From Sclerotinia nivalis (lineage: Eukaryota; Ascomycota; Leotiomycetes; Helotiales; Sclerotiniaceae), in the NCBI GenBank assembly GCA_029531795.1, contig JAPEIS010000013.1, positions 1,550,001 through 1,614,000 of the forward strand: a stretch of 64,000 bases of DNA, written 5' to 3'. A program made the position numbers and the translations under genes. Under the pieces are notes generated by a model. It ran no database searches, was not told the DNA's origin, and saw only the letters and a program-made list of their open reading frames with translations. Positions within the stretch are counted from its first letter, which is position 1. Each line of letters opens with the position of its first letter. Positions 47,314-59,200 of the stretch are shown here, one piece after another.

Positions 47314-48406
47314 CTCCGTGGGAACTAGGTTCGCTTTTCAATTTTGAAAAGTAAAATGGGCATGTAATGCGTTACGGTGAAGAAGAATCTGGACGTTTTA
47401 ATTCTTCAGAAAATAGAAAATCGTCCTATTTGGAGTTTACTCAGACCACTACGAGGATCAGATAGGTGATAATGCCACGTTTTTGAACAAGATTGAGTCA
47501 TTATAACTGATCAGCTTACTTGATCAACCAGAGTGATGACCTTCCAACTACTCGCTCACTACCACAAGTAGAATGCAATACAGTCTCATTTTTACATAAG
47601 AGCCACCTTCAAAAATACGGGGACGTTGCAGCCGCCAAAAACTCTTTCCATTTTTTCAGACTTCAACTCCTCAAGTTCGATGAGTCGTACCTATTCAAAG
47701 TAGTATGATAGTGTCTACGCCTCAAAGAACTACTCGGAAGAAGAATGGTAATCGAACTATCAGCGTTGCTGGTGGTCTAGTCGGCCTTGCACTGTCCTTC
47801 CTAATCTAAAACCATTCGATCTTGTCCTTCATAAACTCATCTCGTTCATAACCTAAGAGCTTGGCCCACCAGTGGGTGCAGACTGACGGTCCGATGCGAA
47901 ATTTGTATCTTGTACTATTTTTTTCAATTATCATTCATATACTTTCTGACTTTGTAAATGACTGATTGTAGATCAAACAATAAGAATATGTATTTTGAAA
48001 TCAATCAATTGAAGATTGAATTAGTCATACGTCAGTCTGAGCACCCACTGGCGGCCTCCCTAAATTCTGCCAAAAAAAAAGATTTTAAAACAAGCAGAAG
48101 GGCAACTCACCACACGATGAGCTTAAATATTCCATTCTAGACTTGAGGGCCATCTTCCAATCCTTCGAAGGAATTCTATTTTCATAAGCAATAAAAAACA
48201 GCATTCGGGATGTGTAGATAGAGCACGGAGGTGGGGTTTGGGTCTAATTTAATAAATTGAGTCAAGAGCTCTTGTTAGTGTGATTCCAGACATGAATGTG
48301 AAAAATGGTTGATTCCAGTAATTATGGCAAAAGCTTATTGATCACCAATTAGCATGATATATCATCCTAAGCTCCTCCTTCCACTCCTCAAGCCTTGACG
48401 ATCTGC
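47314..48406. other. intergenic region containing a MITE-like element
   Basis: Lies between the 3' ends of the GMC gene (+) and RKI1 (-). Apart from the inverted-repeat element at 47856-48060 I see no gene. Confidence 0.6.
47856..48060. mobile_element. 205-bp MITE-like element with terminal inverted repeats and TA flanks
   Basis: The left end (47865-47891) has CCACCAGTGGGTGCAGACTG followed by ACGG. The right end, read inward on the minus strand (48052 to 48030), has CCGCCAGTGGGTGCTCAGAC followed by TGACG. These are near-identical inverted repeats with one substitution and a 2-nt indel. TA dinucleotides border both sides (47854-47855 and 48061-48062). The left end has a small extra insertion outside the match. 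There is no coding capacity. Size, inverted ends and TA duplication are typical of a miniature Tc1/mariner/pogo-class element. Confidence 0.7.
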
Positions 48407-49501
48407 CTAAGGCCTCGACTTTACTCCATGCTCCGTCGCAGTGCGAACCTCGACATTACCATCCTCCATCCCGAAATATGCAGCCACTGGTTTTTGTCCG
48501 CCGCCTTCTTCCCCAGCATTGGCGACCTGTGCACCATTTCTACCATGGAAGAGACCCGTTTCTAGTACTCCGACTATTCTCTTTAATCTTCTTCCCAGGT
48601 TGTGTACCTCCCAAGTACCATGTTCTCCATCGCCCTTATCATTACCCTTCAGATCCGAAGGAATCAGAAGTTTAGGGAAAGGCGCATCAATAATCCACAT
48701 GCCGTTATCTGTTACGACTGGTCCGGCTTTCGCACTTCCACCTTGTCTAATTTTTGGATCCGGAGATCCGAGTGTAATGAGAATCCTCTTTATAGTTGGG
48801 GCGGCTAATGGCGCAATCTCGATTGGAATAGCTTTCCAAGAAGTGAGGAGACGAGGTTGAAGTTTTCGGTAATCTATGTATCATTAGCCTGAGTCAGAGT
48901 CGCGAACACATTGCCCATATCTTTACTGACCCGCTACACATACGAACTTCTTGGAGGAAGTTGCGATCAGCTTCTCTTGGAAAAGACAAGCTCCACCTCC
49001 TTTTATGCAGTTGAGATCTTCGTCAATTTCATCTGCCCCATCAAACGCAACATCAAGACTTTCACGTTTTCCCTTTAATCCTAGATCCTGCAACCCCGTG
49101 GAAACATCAAAAGCAGCATCCCCGCTAAGAAGAAGGGGCTCGACAGCTACTGGAGGTAGAGAATCTATGCTTCCTAGTGGCAGACCCGCCTCAATGATCA
49201 ATTGTTTACTCTGATCACCAGTGGGAACGAAAATCATGTGTGAGGTGATGTCTCGACCCTTGGCGGCAATGGCTTCCACTACATAAACGACAGTACTACC
49301 TGATCCGATTCCAATATATTTGTAAGAGGAGTCAAAGTGATCCTCAACTGCTTTATATGCTGCTCGACGTTTGGAGGCTTCTACCGGTGAAAGGTTTGAG
49401 TAGTCATAGGTATGATGAGGAGTAGCATTTTCAGCAGCTGGAACTGTCGGATTTGCGGAGGATGCGGATTGACCAGGAACGGCTGGATTCGTGGAAGCCA
49501 T
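48407..49501 (-). CDS. RKI1: ribose-5-phosphate isomerase (RpiA type)
   Basis: Interconverts ribose-5-phosphate and ribulose-5-phosphate in the non-oxidative pentose phosphate pathway, normally cytosolic. Model complement(join(48407..48873, 48931..49501)), 345 aa; the 57-nt intron has a GTCAGT donor, GCTAAT branch and CATAG acceptor, and frames match. RpiA motifs are in order: [11 protein letters not shown] (residues ~61-71, phosphate loop), [21 protein letters not shown] (catalytic Asp pair), [16 protein letters not shown] (catalytic Lys/Glu) and, in exon 2, VADYRK joined across the splice, ending [15 protein letters not shown]. The start chosen is [10 protein letters not shown] at 49501. 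The frame remains open upstream to an ATG at 49732, which would add 77 residues rich in Arg/Ser/His. Divergent from ULA1. Confidence 0.95.
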
Positions 49502-49920
49502 TGATCTCGTGTAGCGTTGCTCAGATATGCTTGACTGATTCGATTTCGATTTATTTAAGAATTGTGGGAAATTTGGGTGTGTGCTGCGGGAATGACACTT
49601 AGTGGGACCAAAACGTGTAAATGAACGATGGGTTGAGTTTTTGAATCTTATGTGAGGTATATTGTTAGTGAAATGCGACAATGTATTTGAATGAAGGAAA
49701 CGAAAAGCAAGATGGCGAGGGTATATTTCCATCAAAACTCGGGTTAGGAAATTTGCTTGGGTATTTAAAGACAATAATGATGAATTAATAGTTGTTACAT
49801 GACAAAAGTGGTGGGGTCAAGCCAAGTGGGATGGCCCCGACTAGATTTTTGGAACATTTTCTGCGACATTGCTGAATAAGATGACATGACATATGAGCTA
49901 AAGGTCCGATCCGGCGGGAG

Positions 49921-49934
49921 AGTTTATCCGGAGT
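49921..49934. promoter_or_regulatory. direct repeat copy 1, AGTTTWTCCGGAKT
   Basis: Sequence AGTTTATCCGGAGT. Matches copy 2 at 12 of 14 positions and contains the palindrome TCCGGA. The copies start exactly 40 bp apart. Confidence 0.45.
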
Positions 49935-49960
49935 AACGCTCGGTGAATACAGCCTTAGGG

Positions 49961-49974
49961 AGTTTCTCCGGATT
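49961..49974. promoter_or_regulatory. direct repeat copy 2, AGTTTWTCCGGAKT
   Basis: Sequence AGTTTCTCCGGATT, second copy of the motif with the same TCCGGA core. Another CCGG lies nearby at about 49911. Confidence 0.45.
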
Positions 49975-50217
49975 GGACTTTAAAGCTAAGATAAGAGCTA
50001 CGATCAGCACGTGTCGATAAGAGCAATTATTCTTAGATAAGCAAGGCTTCCGAGATGCTCAAGTGTTGGTCTCTTGATGTATGGATGGTTGTTTTGAATA
50101 TCCCTATCTTATCATACATATCAATTCGTACATTTTCTGAGTACTAGAAGGATTTACGTATTCTCTACACATCCAACACTTTACGCACCCTGACACCAGT
50201 CCTCGTCTTCTTCGGCA

Positions 50218-52043
50218 ATGACGGAAGTTTTCACAGAGCAAACCCCTCCCATCCTTCAAGGCCCTTCCGACAAGGAGAAGAAATATGATCGACAACTGCG
50301 ATTGTGGGCAGCTTCAGGACAAGCAGCATTGGAAAATGCCAATTTATTACTATTGAATACTGGTTCTGGTACAGTTGGTGTTGAGACTTTAAAGAATTTA
50401 GTTCTTCCCGGTATGTAACAAGCCCAATAATGCAGAGCCAACTAACAACAATAGGCATTGGAAAATTCACAATTGCGGATGAGGCACTTGTGAACGAGGC
50501 TGATCTAGGTGTTAATTTCTTTCTTGATGAGGACGGCTTGGGAAAATCAAGGGCAGAACAATGTGTGAAACTTTTACAAGAACTCAATCCAGACGTGAAT
50601 GGGGACTGGTATCCGAAGCTCAAGGTACATCTGCAGACCTGCTTGCTCAAATATATGCTAAACATAATATGTATGCAGGATGCCAAAATAGATCAAGTCT
50701 TCGACGCAGACCAACAAGAAAAATATACATTAATAATATACTCGTTTCCTATCGATCCCAAAATCCTCGCCCTTGCAGAGAAATACAGCGCAACCCACAA
50801 AGTGCCTCTCGTCAGCATACACTCGGCAGGGTTTTACTCATATTTTAGGACGCATCTACCAGGAAACTTTCCTATTGTCGACACTCACCCAGACTCGACT
50901 GCCACGACAGACTTACGGCTCTTGAAGCCATGGCCAGAACTTTCGAATTTTGAAGCAGATCTGACAAAAAACATCGACACACTCAGTGATCATGAGCATG
51001 GGCACATACCTTACCTAGTCTTGCTCCTACACTTTCTAAGGAAGTGGAAAGAAGAGCATGGCTCCTACCCGTTGTCATACAAAGAGAAAACAGAATTTAG
51101 GAGCACAGTTTCAAATGGCACAAGAAGAAATAATGCCGAGGGTGGAGAGGAGAACTTTGATGAAGCTGTTGCAGCTGTGCTGAAAAATATCTCCCTCCGA
51201 GATTTAAACAGTTCTGTGAAGGAAGTCTTCGAGTATACACCAACCGAGGTATGATAAGAGTGTTCCAATTGAGCGATCTAGTGCTAACTGCCGTGATTTT
51301 AGGAAGAATCAGAATCAGATTTCTGGATTATAGCTGATGCTGTCAAACGATTTTATGAGAAGCATAATGAACTCCCACTTCCAGGATCCGTCCCAGACAT
51401 GAAGGCCCAATCAAATATATATGTGCAACTCCAGAATATCTACAAGGCAAAAGCTCGCCAAGATGTTCAGGAAGTACTAGAAACTATTCGCGCACATTCA
51501 CGTGGTAAGGAGATTAAAGTGGAGGACGTGGAGGTGTTCTGTAAGAATGCTGCTTTCATCAAGCTTATCCGAGGCTCGGATCCGATATCAAATTTGCAAA
51601 AGATAGCAAGTATGTTTACCACGTATATCCAATGTTTGAAGAATTGAGACTAACACGCTAGAGTAGAATTGGAATCCGAAAATGACAAAAACGCCCCTTT
51701 TACTATGATGCCATTATCAAACCTCCCTATCTACTTAGCTCTTCGCTCAACTTCCCACGTACCGTTAGCTAGTTCGTCTGAAATTCTAGCCCAGATTGAG
51801 AAAGAAATCCCAAACGCCTCCTCCAATCCGCGTATCCAAAAAGTCGCTGAAGAAGTAGCACGAGCCAAAGGAGGAGAATTACATAACATCTCTTCACTGA
51901 CAGGAGGAATGGTAGCACAAGAAATCATCAAAATCATCACGAAACAATATGTACCGATCGACAACACATGCATATTTGATGGTATCACAAGTAGGGCACA
52001 AGTATTGAGGATCTTTGAGGGAACAAAAACAATTGAGTCTTAG
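50218..52043 (+). CDS. ULA1: NEDD8-activating enzyme E1 regulatory subunit (ULA1 / NAE1)
   Basis: Partner of UBA3 in activating the ubiquitin-like protein NEDD8/Rub1, which is needed for cullin-RING ligase function. Model join(50218..50410, 50455..50624, 50679..51248, 51303..51609, 51664..52043), 539 aa, almost the length of human NAE1 (534 aa). Introns are 44, 54, 54 and 54 nt; frames were checked. The N-terminus has the E1 signature [20 protein letters not shown] (~residues 21-40) and the degenerate nucleotide-binding fold [20 protein letters not shown], followed by [20 protein letters not shown]. As expected for this subunit there is no catalytic cysteine domain of UBA type. The C-terminus includes the conserved [20 protein letters not shown] and [15 protein letters not shown] segments. 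The intron 4 acceptor is ambiguous by one codon (see findings). Divergently arranged with RKI1. Confidence 0.94.
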
Positions 52044-53842
52044 ACTAGCGAATAGGGGTTTTTGGCGAAATTAGGGGCCATATGATCCGAAAAGGGGGTA
52101 ACATCATGCATATCGAGATGCAAAGGGTGTGGAGAAATAGATAGAGATTAACGAAGATTTGCGAATGTCATCGGGTCAAGGCTAAGCAATAATGATATCA
52201 TGAACAATAAAACACCAAATCAATATAAATTCCATAGCAAATGCGCGAATTTTCCAAAATAAAAAAGAGGGGTTCAAAAGCATGATGACCATACATACAA
52301 ATCACGCGGTGCAAAAGAAACCAAAAATCACAACATAGTACAAGTTACACCACATCATGCACGTGGAAGATCATGACGGGATGATTTTCTAGTGATACAT
52401 CTGCCGTGCAGTTCTAAGAGAGTTAGTAGAGCATACAGCGTATAGGATGCGTTTCCGCATTCGCTTCTGAGTCTGAGTAGAAGGGGAATATGTGTTGCAC
52501 GGAAGAAATTTTTACAACACCACTTCGTTGGTTGTTATGGGGTTTGAGGGGGGTTAGATATGTAGGTATGATGATTTGCTGGATTTGCTGGATGTGGATG
52601 TAGACGTAAATGTACTAGATGTAGGTGTAGATGTAGATGTAGATATGTACTTTATTCTCCGGTGTGAGCGGGGTAGATTGGGGTAGGTTGGGTGTAATGG
52701 AATGCGGAGGGGAAATTTGGTAGCGAGGATGCAGGGTGTGGGTGAGAAAATGGGGATGGGGTTTGAAGATATGATATGATCCCGCGAGAATACGGGAAAG
52801 GATCCAAGAGAGAAGTAAGAGAAGCCAGTTAATTAAAGAAACGAACACGCGAAGATAGAAGTAAGGATAGAAGAGGGGAAATAAGAAACAAAAAGTTATT
52901 TCGGCCCGATATCCCATGTGAGATGAGATGAAGATTTTGCTTGGTTTCGAATATACGGAGTAGATTTGGATTTGGATTGGTCAGTATAGAACAGAATATA
53001 AATGTAAGATTATATACTAGCTACCTATGTAATGTTCTTAGAAAATAGTAGCCTACATACCTATAAGATCTTACAATTTCCCGGATTTACAGTGCATAGG
53101 TATCCTGCTAATATCGTGATTCGTGAGGGAATAAATGTACGTGATGTAAGACTTATGAGAATACTTCCATTAAAATAATTTATCAGATGTACTTGAGTAT
53201 GTACTAGGTATTACGCACATCTTCCGTTGGACATGTTGATTCGAGTTTATGGTACGAGATAACTTGAGACAACTTGCGATAGCCTGTATGCTCGGGACGT
53301 GTACTTGAGCTGAATGCAACTCTGTCCACTAGTGTGCATACCAAGGACTTCATAATGGCCATTGGCATCGAATGGATGCGCATCTAGATTTCCTAGATAG
53401 TGATGCATTATTTTCCCGAAATAGACGAAGATCATGTCGCCGAGTTTGATGAGGTAGCATTGTCGTTTTCTCGCGTATGGAGAGTGATAAGTTTTAAGTA
53501 TATATGCAAGCGGATGTGTATTTGATGATGTATGCCGTCTGGCTAAAGAATGGTGGGTATCGAAAGGATACGATGTTCATTTCACTCCAGTTTGATCTCA
53601 CAAGTTTATATGGATTAATTAGTATCGTGAAAATAACATATTGCTATAGTGGTATCATATCATATACACAGGCGTAACTTCGTAGCTCATATACGCAAAC
53701 AGAAAAGTGATAGTTGTGACCCGCCCAGTCCATCCGTAACCCACCATATTTCCTCGCTGCCCTCGATAAATTCCCGGATACAATCCTCGGTGATGAAAGA
53801 CCAGCTCCTTATTAGAAGGACATATCATAGTGAACCCATCAC
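52044..53842. other. convergent intergenic region
   Basis: 3' flanks of ULA1 (+) and the zinc-cluster regulator (-). A GTAGAT hexamer array lies at about 52617-52645. No gene is seen. Confidence 0.65.
52617..52645. repeat. GTAGAT microsatellite
   Basis: About four to five GTAGAT/GTAGGT units. Confidence 0.8.
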
Positions 53843-56259
53843 TTATTGATGAATAATATATGGCGTTCCGAATTGCCCCATCGCAGAATCATCATATTGC
53901 ATGGGTAAACCATCGTAAGGCATATCCAAGCCATCCGGCAAGTTTCCCCATAACATACCATCCAAATCCCATATTCCCCCATTATCAAGCATCACTAATT
54001 GTTCTTCACCCATAATCTCAGCCTGCTGCAACATCTCACTATCCATGTAATGTCTCCCATCTATACCGCCCATTCGGTTCATATCATCTGAAATCTGGCT
54101 GAGCCCCGGACTCGGATGTCTCGTTAAGGGCCGTTTGCTAGCTTCATACATCTTGCTCACCACTTCCCTACTTCGTCTAGCAGCCAACGACCAATCAGCC
54201 ATGCCATCAAAAGCTTCAATCACAACTTCGATCTGTGATTGCCAATCTCGAAGGAGATTCGTATTCCATGATTCCCAGAATATACTAACAAGTGGTATCA
54301 TGGATGCTTGATACATGAACCACACACCATTCCATCCTAGCATTTGGTTTGGACTCCATTCACGTGATATATGTTCGATGGTTTCTCGGGCAATTGTACG
54401 ACATGTTCGGATGGCGGCAATTTCTTCCTTGCTCGATGCAATTCCTTGGTTACCTCGATTGGCGAGGTTCAGAAGAACAGGTCTGTAAAGCACGATGCGA
54501 AGATTCTGATATCTCCATTTCATGACACATCGAGCGGTGTACATTGATTCGGGACAAGGTTCTGTAGATCGTAAGATCCAAGGAAGATTTTCATACCATT
54601 CTACGAGCTGTCCATCGAGATTCGCGAGGTCATCACTTCGGAGAAGTGGTGTTTGAGCAAGGGCATCCTGGATTTGCGTGGCGACTTTACAGAATTTGAT
54701 ATTCTCCATTAGAGTGATGATACTCATATTTTGATTCTTGGGGCCCATTAGCGATGAACAGCTGAAGGAGGAAAGAGGGTACAAACAGTATTGTGTAATG
54801 ATTCAGGTGGCTGGATGGTAATAGTTGGGCCCCAACGACCCATAGAAGGTCTGCCTAATGTTGTAGATGCCCAAGTATCGAGACAGAATAAACTCCACCA
54901 TGTTCTCCGCCTTTGTTCTGCCATTAAATTGCTTTCAGCACTATTTTCATGTATACTTTCTCGATGTAGACCCATTGCACAAGCCATTCTTAAGGCAGCT
55001 CCACAGATAGCATTTGCCATATTTGGACGATTGATATAGTGAAGATAATATCCTCCCATCAATGACAGAGCTTGTAAAGTTTCCAAATGGCCACTGCCAA
55101 AAGAATCAATTCCCAAATGGTCTTTCGCTCGGTTATAGTAATTGATATGATTATGGTCGTCTGATTTATTTGCGACAATACTTCCCATTGCAAATACCAT
55201 ATTCAGCAATGCAAGCCACGGTGAATCTTGACGTCGCCCACTCAAGAAGTCAGCTCTGAAGGTGGGTTCATCCAGCATTGGTACAAATATTTGTACTCTA
55301 TTAAAATATGCATCAATGAGTGTCTGGCCATCGGATGACCATGAGACTGCGTGTAATTCCTTGGCAGAATTTCCCGGTCTCGGTGTAGGATAGTTGCTGC
55401 TTGCTGGAATATGCTTGTTGTTTGAAGGCGCTAAGAGAGATCGAAGTCTTGGTGCTACCTTAAGCATAACCAAAAGCGCAGCTTTGATTGAAGTCGCACC
55501 TAAGTACGACGACTGTCTATCAACTGAGAGAGACAAAGCATTTACATCATCCGCCTCTGCGGGTATTGGATCTCGGTTTCTTCTTTCCTCGTCCCATTCT
55601 ATATCTTGGCTTGGTATTTGTTCGAGATTTGCTAGGCTTCTATCTTCATCCGAGCCAGAATTCAGAGGCGATCTATATTCCTGCGATGTTGGTGATGTAT
55701 TAGAGCCCGAGGGAGAAGTATTCGAGAACACGCTTCGTGGGGACCGATCGATGAGGGCAACGAGTTCATTTCGCGATAATGGCAATAATTGTTGCACTTC
55801 TCGGTCCGGATAAAGTCTTCGCAAGACGGTACGACATTCGTCTAGGGATTGAGTCAGAGCATCGAGGGTTCTGCTTCAATCAGTATGTTAAGGCAGCATT
55901 TGGAATGCAGAAGCATCGTACTTTCGAGAGGGAATTACCCTCTGTCTATGTTTATCATAATAACATGGTTTGGGTGATCGACATCCAACACATTGCCCAC
56001 AAGGCTGTCGTCCATCGCATCGAATTTTACGACGTTTACATTCTGCACATGCATGTGGTGTTGTAATTCTCTTCGTCACTCCATTTGTCGTCGGTTTTGG
56101 TGTGTCTTGAATTGTTTGCTCGGAGCTTAAAGTTTGGCGGGGTGGTGCCAGTCCTTGAACTAATACAACGTTGGAACAATGATCAGCATGGAATCTCTCT
56201 ACTCCACTCGGTAACTCCGATGTCTTCTTTCTGAATGTATACTTACATGTATGAAACAT
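53843..56259 (-). CDS. Zn(II)2Cys6 fungal-specific transcription factor
   Basis: Predicted nuclear regulator of 742 aa. Model complement(join(53843..54736, 54787..55870, 55922..56159, 56247..56259)); exon 1 is only 13 nt (MFHT plus one base). Introns are 87, 51 and 50 nt, in frame. The zinc cluster fits C-X2-C-X6-C-X5-C-X2-C-X8-C exactly: C42, C45, C52, C58, C61, C70. A basic linker (KHRQRVIPSRK) and a short coiled-coil-like region (TLDALTQSLDECRTVLRRL) follow, then a Ser/Asn-rich stretch, then the fungal-specific middle homology domain (~260-560; IDAYFNRVQIFVPMLDEPTF, MGLHRESIHENSAE..RRRTWWSLFCLDTWAS). The C-terminus is Met/Asp-rich and acidic, as in activation domains. Intron 3 (GTTTGT donor, CTAAT branch, AAG acceptor) was chosen to join two frames and is the weakest junction. 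The regulated pathway is unknown. Confidence 0.88.
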
Positions 56260-59200
56260 CTTTACTGAACCAATTGATGAAGGCATGAAGATGGGCACCG
56301 AATGTCCGAAGGACAATCAATATCCAACCCACCTCGATAGAATTGGATTGGATTGGGGTCTGGAATAATTTGCGAATCGATTGCAGCAAGTTGCAGCGAT
56401 TCAGCTCAATATGAAATATGACAAAAATACGTCGATAATAGTATCTTCTTGGCCTCTGAGCTGATAATTGCTCGTGCGTGAGTCGACAGTAAGATGTTCA
56501 ACGACTCGGGAGGAGCGGGGAATGACTTGCAGCGATTCCGGTAGACTCAATTCGTAAAATTCTGGCAAACCAACGGTCACGATTGGGGCGCCGACGTCGT
56601 CTTCGGAAGAATACTGACATTAGCTGACGGCAGCAGGACCCTTCTTTTGGCCAAAATCCTTGATATATTGGGTATATCGCAATATTATATCTACGACGCT
56701 GGAGTGGTAGAAAGCTCCCTGGCGTTGTTAATGCGTCGTTGATGCAACTGTGGGGCTTGAATGTATTTTGGCCACAGCATATATCTATATGCAGATCCCT
56801 CACGAGGAACATGAGCTGATTTCCTTTTTACTGGATCTTGTGCTTGGAAATTTCTCCAAGTTACAAATCTCTTCCTGCATTGGCAGGGAAATGCAAATGG
56901 GGAAAGTCTTGTCAGATACTCAATTGGGTCTTTTGCAAAATCATATGCATGCGTTTGATGTCAGATTGACAATTAGGATTTCTTAATAGATTATTTGGAA
57001 TGAAGTTCTTGCAGGTCTGTTGGGCACGAGTATTGATGATCCTCTACTTTGTTTGAGGATCGAAGATTATTTCAGGACCTGTCGTACCATGGGGAAAGTA
57101 CCATACTTGTCAATTTTCATCTGATCTTTTCCCGCCTCCACGATCCCAGTTTCCCCCGACTTTCCCCACACGATGCTTGTGCTAAGCTTGGCCAATTATG
57201 ACACGTCGAGCCTCGAGAGCATCCACAGCTCTGCTCAGATAGGGAAGTTGATTGGCGACAAGAATGGGGGTGAGTAGAGATGGCTAGGATTATTAAGACT
57301 TCCGGAAAATTGATTTGGCGATTGTAATTACCTCGAAATTTGGAACCATATATTACATTGCATCTCCTCATATAAAAGGGTACTTCTCTTTCATCACAAA
57401 GATATTACCATGTCCGTTTTTTTTTAAGAAGATCACTGCAGCAAAAGGGCAACACAACGATGAATCCAACACATCACGAACCACTATGGACCACTAAACT
57501 CAAGCTCAAGCTCAGGAGCTGGAAAAATTCTCTTAACACGTGTCAGAAATCCTCGTTGTGGAGTTCTCGTCTCCAAACTTTGACTGCGCCAGAAGTTTCG
57601 GACTCCAAGAAGGCTTGCCCGCTTACTTACATACTTCCAAGAAACGGCCCAGATCCAATGATGATGCGTTCAAAGTGCATCCCATATCTAGTCATCTACG
57701 AAGACTCTGCATTTTATGCAATACATGATGTCCATCCAACATCTTTCTTGGATAATCCGGGACCCTGGTATAGGTTAGCCAAGCCCAATCACCTCAAGGA
57801 CGTTGCAGCCTTCCTGCAGTAATTCGGCGAATTTACAACCTGCAGTCGCAGCAGCAGGAGCAGCCAAAAACACATAAAATAGTCGAATTTCAGCTGATCA
57901 TCGCGGCCCACGGCTGCTCCCTGGCTGCACATCATACCGAGGCGTGTTAAGCATGACATACTCGTTCTTGAAGCTTACATCTCGTCCTCGCCGATGATCC
58001 AGCCTCCAAGCATTTTTTTCTTCAAGCGCCCAACGGCCGGAAAAACCATACGAAAGTCCCAAGGCTTTGAATATCACGTTCTTCTTGATAGCCAAGAAAA
58101 TTTCCTAATCAAGACTTACGAGCAGCAGATACCCGGTCGGTTTCTGTTTCTTCCCGTGACAGGGGTGGGACTAAACTTTGGCGAAACGCGGGGTGATCAC
58201 CAGTGAGTATTGAATTTTGGGCCTTTTAAAATCCGACAAAGCTTCCCCGCCCATAGATTGTGGGGAAATGTGATTAAATCGGAAAAAATTGAAATGTATG
58301 CAACTTAAACTTGGAGGGTATGCCCGGTACATAGTTGTGAGCCGCGTTCATTATGCCGAACCGATACTTAGCGTGTAACGGCGGCTGAGTATAGGCATTT
58401 CAGCCGAGTGCCCCTTTGAATAGTTATTAGTCTTGAATGTATATGGTGGCGTCAGTATGAAGAAGATCTCCTTCGTATTATGGTATCGCCAGCTCATGTT
58501 TAAATTTATGAGAGTTCTATGGCTTCGTTGTTGGCGCCTGACTGTATACTACGGGGATTAAGTATTTCCTGAATTGACCACACATTGCTATGGGTATGTC
58601 TAATGGACGTGAAGTAATAGTTTAATCATACGTCTTGAGTAGTTAATCCCAGAACATTAAGTTATTGAACGTATAGTATACGAAGGAATAGAATATGATC
58701 GTCGTGTAATTTCAAAGCAGACGAAATAACAGAAGTTTTCTGGCCTCATTCTTTGTGAACCTTCACATGCTACCAATTCGTTGAAGACTAAAGCATTATT
58801 TCGAAAGAGGTCTTTGCTGTGCTACCCACCACGCTGGGCCAAGTGTGCCTCTTTCGATAATCTGACGACGCTTAGTCTAAATCGAGTTCTCTCGACCACC
58901 CCAACCTTGTAGTGATGGATAGGTTGGCCTTTAATGTTCTAGAAGTTGTAGAGAAAAAACCCCTTTTATTTATCAAAGGATTAAGTGGCTGCGATGCTGC
59001 AAAAGGCGTTCCGTGAGTAGGGCCATTTGCTTGCCTCATTCAGTACGACCTGTTTCAAATCCTGAATGATGCATAGAGAACCACTTCAAATGTGTTGAAC
59101 ATTGAAGACCAACAATAGATCTTTTCCTACATTGGTGGCAAGTATGGAAGTTTGACTTGGTTCGAATGCTGACGGTTCTTGTTACAAGCCTCAGTTTTCC

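Larger units (their letters stand above)
49502..50217. promoter_or_regulatory. bidirectional promoter of RKI1 and ULA1
   Basis: About 715 bp between the two chosen start codons. It holds a duplicated 14-bp motif (49921 and 49961) and, on the RKI1 side, an open 5' extension of the isomerase frame. Confidence 0.6.

Noticed and set aside
57460..57822. 120-codon plus-strand open frame
   Set aside because: No recognisable domain and no supporting splice structure; the upstream T-run and downstream stops do not suggest a gene.
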